From contig OX392527.1 of assembly GCA_947623455.1 (NCBI GenBank), positions 3,220,001 through 3,284,000 of the forward strand: 64,000 bases of DNA, given 5' to 3'. The number at the start of each line of letters is the position of its first letter. Position 1 is the first letter of the stretch. Position numbers and translations under genes: made by a program. The notes beneath the pieces were generated by a model that made no database searches, was not told where the DNA came from, and worked only from the letters and a program-made list of their open reading frames with translations. Source of the DNA: Mimachlamys varia. Its lineage: Eukaryota; Mollusca; Bivalvia; Pectinida; Pectinidae. This document shows, in pieces, positions 60,860-64,000 of this stretch.

Positions 60860-63800
60860 TACAGTAACAGTAATACGTAGGGAGGTGGCCATGGGGTCCC
60901 AGTATCAGTAATACATAGGGAGGTGACCATGGGGTCCCAGTATCAGTAATACATAGGGAGGTGGCCATGGGGTCCCAGTAACAGTAATATGTAGGGAGGT
61001 GGCCATGGGGTCCCAGTAACAGTAATACGTAGGGAGGTGGCCATGGGGTCCCAGTAACAGTAATACATAGGGAGGTAACCATGGGGTCCCAGTAACAGTA
61101 ATACATAGGGAGGTGGCCATGGGGTCCCAGTAACAGTAATACATAGGGAGGTGGCCATGGGGTCCCAGTAACAGTAATACGTAGGGAGGTGGCCATGGGG
61201 TCCCAGTAACAGTAATACGTAGGGAGGTGGCCATGGGGTCCCAGTAATAGTAATATGTAGGGAGGTGGCCATGGGGTCCCAGTAACAGTAATACATAGGG
61301 AGGTGGCCATGGGGTCCCAATAACAGCAATACGTAGGGAGGTGGCCATGGGGTCCCAGTAACAGTAATACGTAGGGAGGTGGCCATGGGGTCCCAGTAAC
61401 AGCAATACGTAGGGAGGTGGCCATGGGTTCCAGTAACAGTAATACGTAGGGAGGTGGCCATGGGGTCCCAGTATCAGTAATACATAGGGAGGTGGCCATG
61501 GGGTCCCAGTAACAGCAATACGTAGGGAGGTGGCCATGGGGTCCCAGTAACAGTAATACGTAGGGAGGTGGCCATGGGGTCCCAGTAACAGCAATACGTA
61601 GGGAGGTGGCCATGGGTTCCAGTAACAGTAATACGTAGGGAGGTGGCCATGGGGTCCCAGTATCAGTAATACATAGGGAGGTGACCATGGGGTCCCAGTA
61701 TCAGTAATACATAGGGAGGTGGCCATGGGGTCCCAGTAACAGTAATATGTAGGGAGGTGGCCATGGGGTCCCAGTAACAGTAATACGTAGGGAGGTGGCC
61801 ATGGGGTCCCAGTAACAGTAATACATAGGGAGGTAACCATGGGTTCCAGTAACAGTAATACATAGGGAGGTGGCCATGGGGTCCCAGTAACAGTAATACA
61901 TAGGGAGGTGGCCATGGGGTCCCAGTAACAGTAATACATAGGGAGGTAACCATGGGGTCCCAGTAACAGTAATACATAGGGAGGTGGCCATGGGGTCCCA
62001 GTAACAGTAATACATAGGGAGGTGGCCATGGGGTCCCAGTAACAGTAATACATAGGGAGGTGACCATGGGGTCCCAGTATCAGTAATACATAGGGAGGTG
62101 GCCATGGGGTCCCAGTAACAGTAATATGTAGGGAGGTGGCCATGGGGTCCCAGTAACAGTAATACGTAGGGAGGTGGCCATGGGGTCCCAGTAACAGTAA
62201 TACATAGGGAGGTAACCATGGGTTCCAGTAACAGTAATACATAGGGAGGTGGCCATGGGGTCCCAGTAACAGTAATACATAGGGAGGTGGCCATGGGGTC
62301 CCAGTAACAGTAATACATAGGGAGGTGGCCATGGGGTCCCAGTAACAGTAATACATAGGGAGGTGGCCATGGGGTCCCAGTAACAGTAATACATAGGGAG
62401 GTGGCCATGGGGTAACAGTAATGCATAGGGAGGTGGCCATGGGTTCCAGTAACAGTAATACGTAGGGAGGTGGCCATGGGGTCCCAGTATCAGTAATACA
62501 TAGGGAGGTGACCATGGGGTCCCAGTATCAGTAATACATAGGGAGGTGGCCATGGGGTCCCAGTAACAGTAATATGTAGGGAGGTGGCCATGGGGTCCCA
62601 GTAACAGTAATACGTAGGGAGGTGGCCATGGGGTCCCAGTAACAGTAATACATAGGGAGGTAACCATGGGTTCCAGTAACAGTAATACATAGGGAGGTGG
62701 CCATGGGGTCCCAGTAACAGTAATACATAGGGAGGTGGCCATGGGGTCCCAGTAACAGTAATACATAGGGAGGTGGCCATGGGGTCCCAGTAACAGTAAT
62801 ACATAGGGAGGTGGCCATGGGGTCCCAGTAACAGTAATACATAGGGAGGTGGCCATGGGGTAACAGTAATGCATAGGGAGGTGGCCATGGGGTCCCAGTA
62901 ACAGTAATACATAGGGAGGTGGCCATGGGGTCCCAGTAACAGTAATACATAGGGAGGTGGCCATGGGGTCCCAGTAACAGTAATACATAGGGAGGTGGCC
63001 ATGGGGTCCCAGTAACAGTAATACATAGGGAGGTGGCCATGGGGTAACAGTAATGCATAGGGAGGTGGCCATGGGGTCCCAGTAACAGTAATACATAGGG
63101 AGGTGACCATGGGGTCCCAGTATCAGTAATACATAGGGAGGTGGCCATGGGGTCCCAGTAACAGTAATATGTAGGGAGGTGGCCATGGGGTCCCAGTAAC
63201 AGTAATACGTAGGGAGGTGGCCATGGGGTCCCAGTAACAGTAATACATAGGGAGGTAACCATGGGTTCCAGTAACAGTAATACATAGGGAGGTGGCCATG
63301 GGGTCCCAGTAACAGTAATACATAGGGAGGTGGCCATGGGGTCCCAGTAACAGTAATACATAGGGAGGTGGCCATGGGGTCCCAGTAACAGTAATACATA
63401 GGGAGGTGGCCATGGGGTCCCAGTAACAGTAATACATAGGGAGGTGGCCATGGGGTAACAGTAATGCATAGGGAGGTGGCCATGGGGTCCCAGTAACAGT
63501 AATACATAGGGAGGTGGCCATGGGGTAACAGTAATACATAGGGAGGTGGCCATGGGGTCCCAGTAACAGTAATACGTAGGGAGGTGGCCATGGGGTCCCA
63601 GTAACAGTAATACATAGGGAGGTAACCATGGGTTCCAGTAACAGTAATACATAGGGAGGTGGCCATGGGGTCCCAGTAACAGTAATACATAGGGAGGTGG
63701 CCATGGGGTCCCAGTAACAGTAATACATAGGGAGGTGGCCATGGGGTCCCAGTAACAGTAATACGTAGGGAGGTGGCCATGGGGTCCCAGTAACAGCAAT

Positions 63801-64000
63801 ACGTAGGGAGGTGGCCATGGGGTCCCAGTAACAGTAATACGTAGGGAGGTGGCCATGGGGTCCCAGTAACAGTAATACATAGGGAGGTGGCCATGGGGTC
63901 CCAGTAACAGTAATACATAGGGAGATGGCCATGGGGTCCCAGTAACAGTAATACACAGGGAGGTGGCCATGGGGTCCCAGTAACAGTAATACATAGGGAG
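60860..64000. repeat. 38-bp G-rich minisatellite, about 82 copies, cut by window end
   Basis: The unit is ggtggccatggggtcccagt followed by aacagtaatacataggga. Variants are tacgta, tatgta, cagtatcag, ggtgacc, ggtaacc, gggttcc and a shortened unit lacking gtcccag. The plus-strand unit contains no TTA, CTA or TCA, so all three minus frames are open. Overlapping minus frames of up to 612 residues arise, with a 38-residue super-period. I do not take these as genes. Blocks of variants recur, showing higher-order duplication. Confidence 0.95.

Noticed and set aside
60831..63994. Minus-strand frames of up to 612 residues in the 38-bp array
   Set aside because: All three frames are open for compositional reasons and encode the same 38-residue super-period. 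No signal of selection or start context was seen.

Overview
The window looks like animal nuclear DNA, most likely from a mollusc and possibly a bivalve. It is AT-rich and almost gene-free. It carries a tRNA-derived SINE, short inverted-repeat elements and an interspersed element whose terminal hairpin contains gacgggcgtat. There are no bacterial-style operons. The species-level guess is inference: it rests on resemblance of the dispersed repeats to ones I recall from mollusc genomes, with no search behind it.

The dominant content is minisatellite DNA. I count about 28 separate tandem arrays with units of 14 to 60 bp, together covering roughly 27 to 28 kb (about 43% of the window by summing their spans). 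The density rises to the right: from about 37 kb to the end roughly 60% is tandem repeat, including four arrays longer than 3 kb (units of 30, 48/51, 55 and 38 bp). Many long open reading frames in the window are by-products of these arrays and I do not annotate them as genes. Unit lengths divisible by three keep one frame open, and several other units lack stop trinucleotides on one strand, so all three of its frames stay open.

The one protein-coding gene I support is at 34520-35323 on the plus strand. It is a 267-residue single-pass membrane protein with a very short N-terminus, one hydrophobic segment, a long cytoplasmic tail with an SH3-type proline motif, a DSGFRS phosphodegron-like motif and a C-terminal PDZ-type ending. 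A plausible splice acceptor lies just upstream, and an AATAAA lies 387 bp after the stop. A short upstream reading frame ends on the start codon itself, in the arrangement ATGA.

Layout: 1-3.8 kb, small repeats; 3.8-6.7 kb, unique; 6.7-8.4 kb, AT-rich array with a dimeric higher-order zone; 9.6-10.8 kb, small arrays; 12.1-14.5 kb, two dispersed elements (a TA-flanked inverted-repeat element and a roughly 1 kb element with internal tandem copies); 15.5-18.5 kb, two unrelated arrays joined without spacer; 18.75-18.96 kb, a 207-bp near-perfect hairpin; 20.7-31.7 kb, a series of small arrays, one of them a run of RFX X-box-like sites; 34-35.7 kb, the gene; 37-64 kb, the large arrays with a T-rich insertion (41.0 kb) and a SINE (60.0 kb).

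There is no evidence that the features form a pathway. The unusual biology is in the repeat landscape: shared CAGGTA cores in unrelated arrays, arrays built of dyads, nested higher-order duplications, and boundary motifs that delimit sub-arrays.
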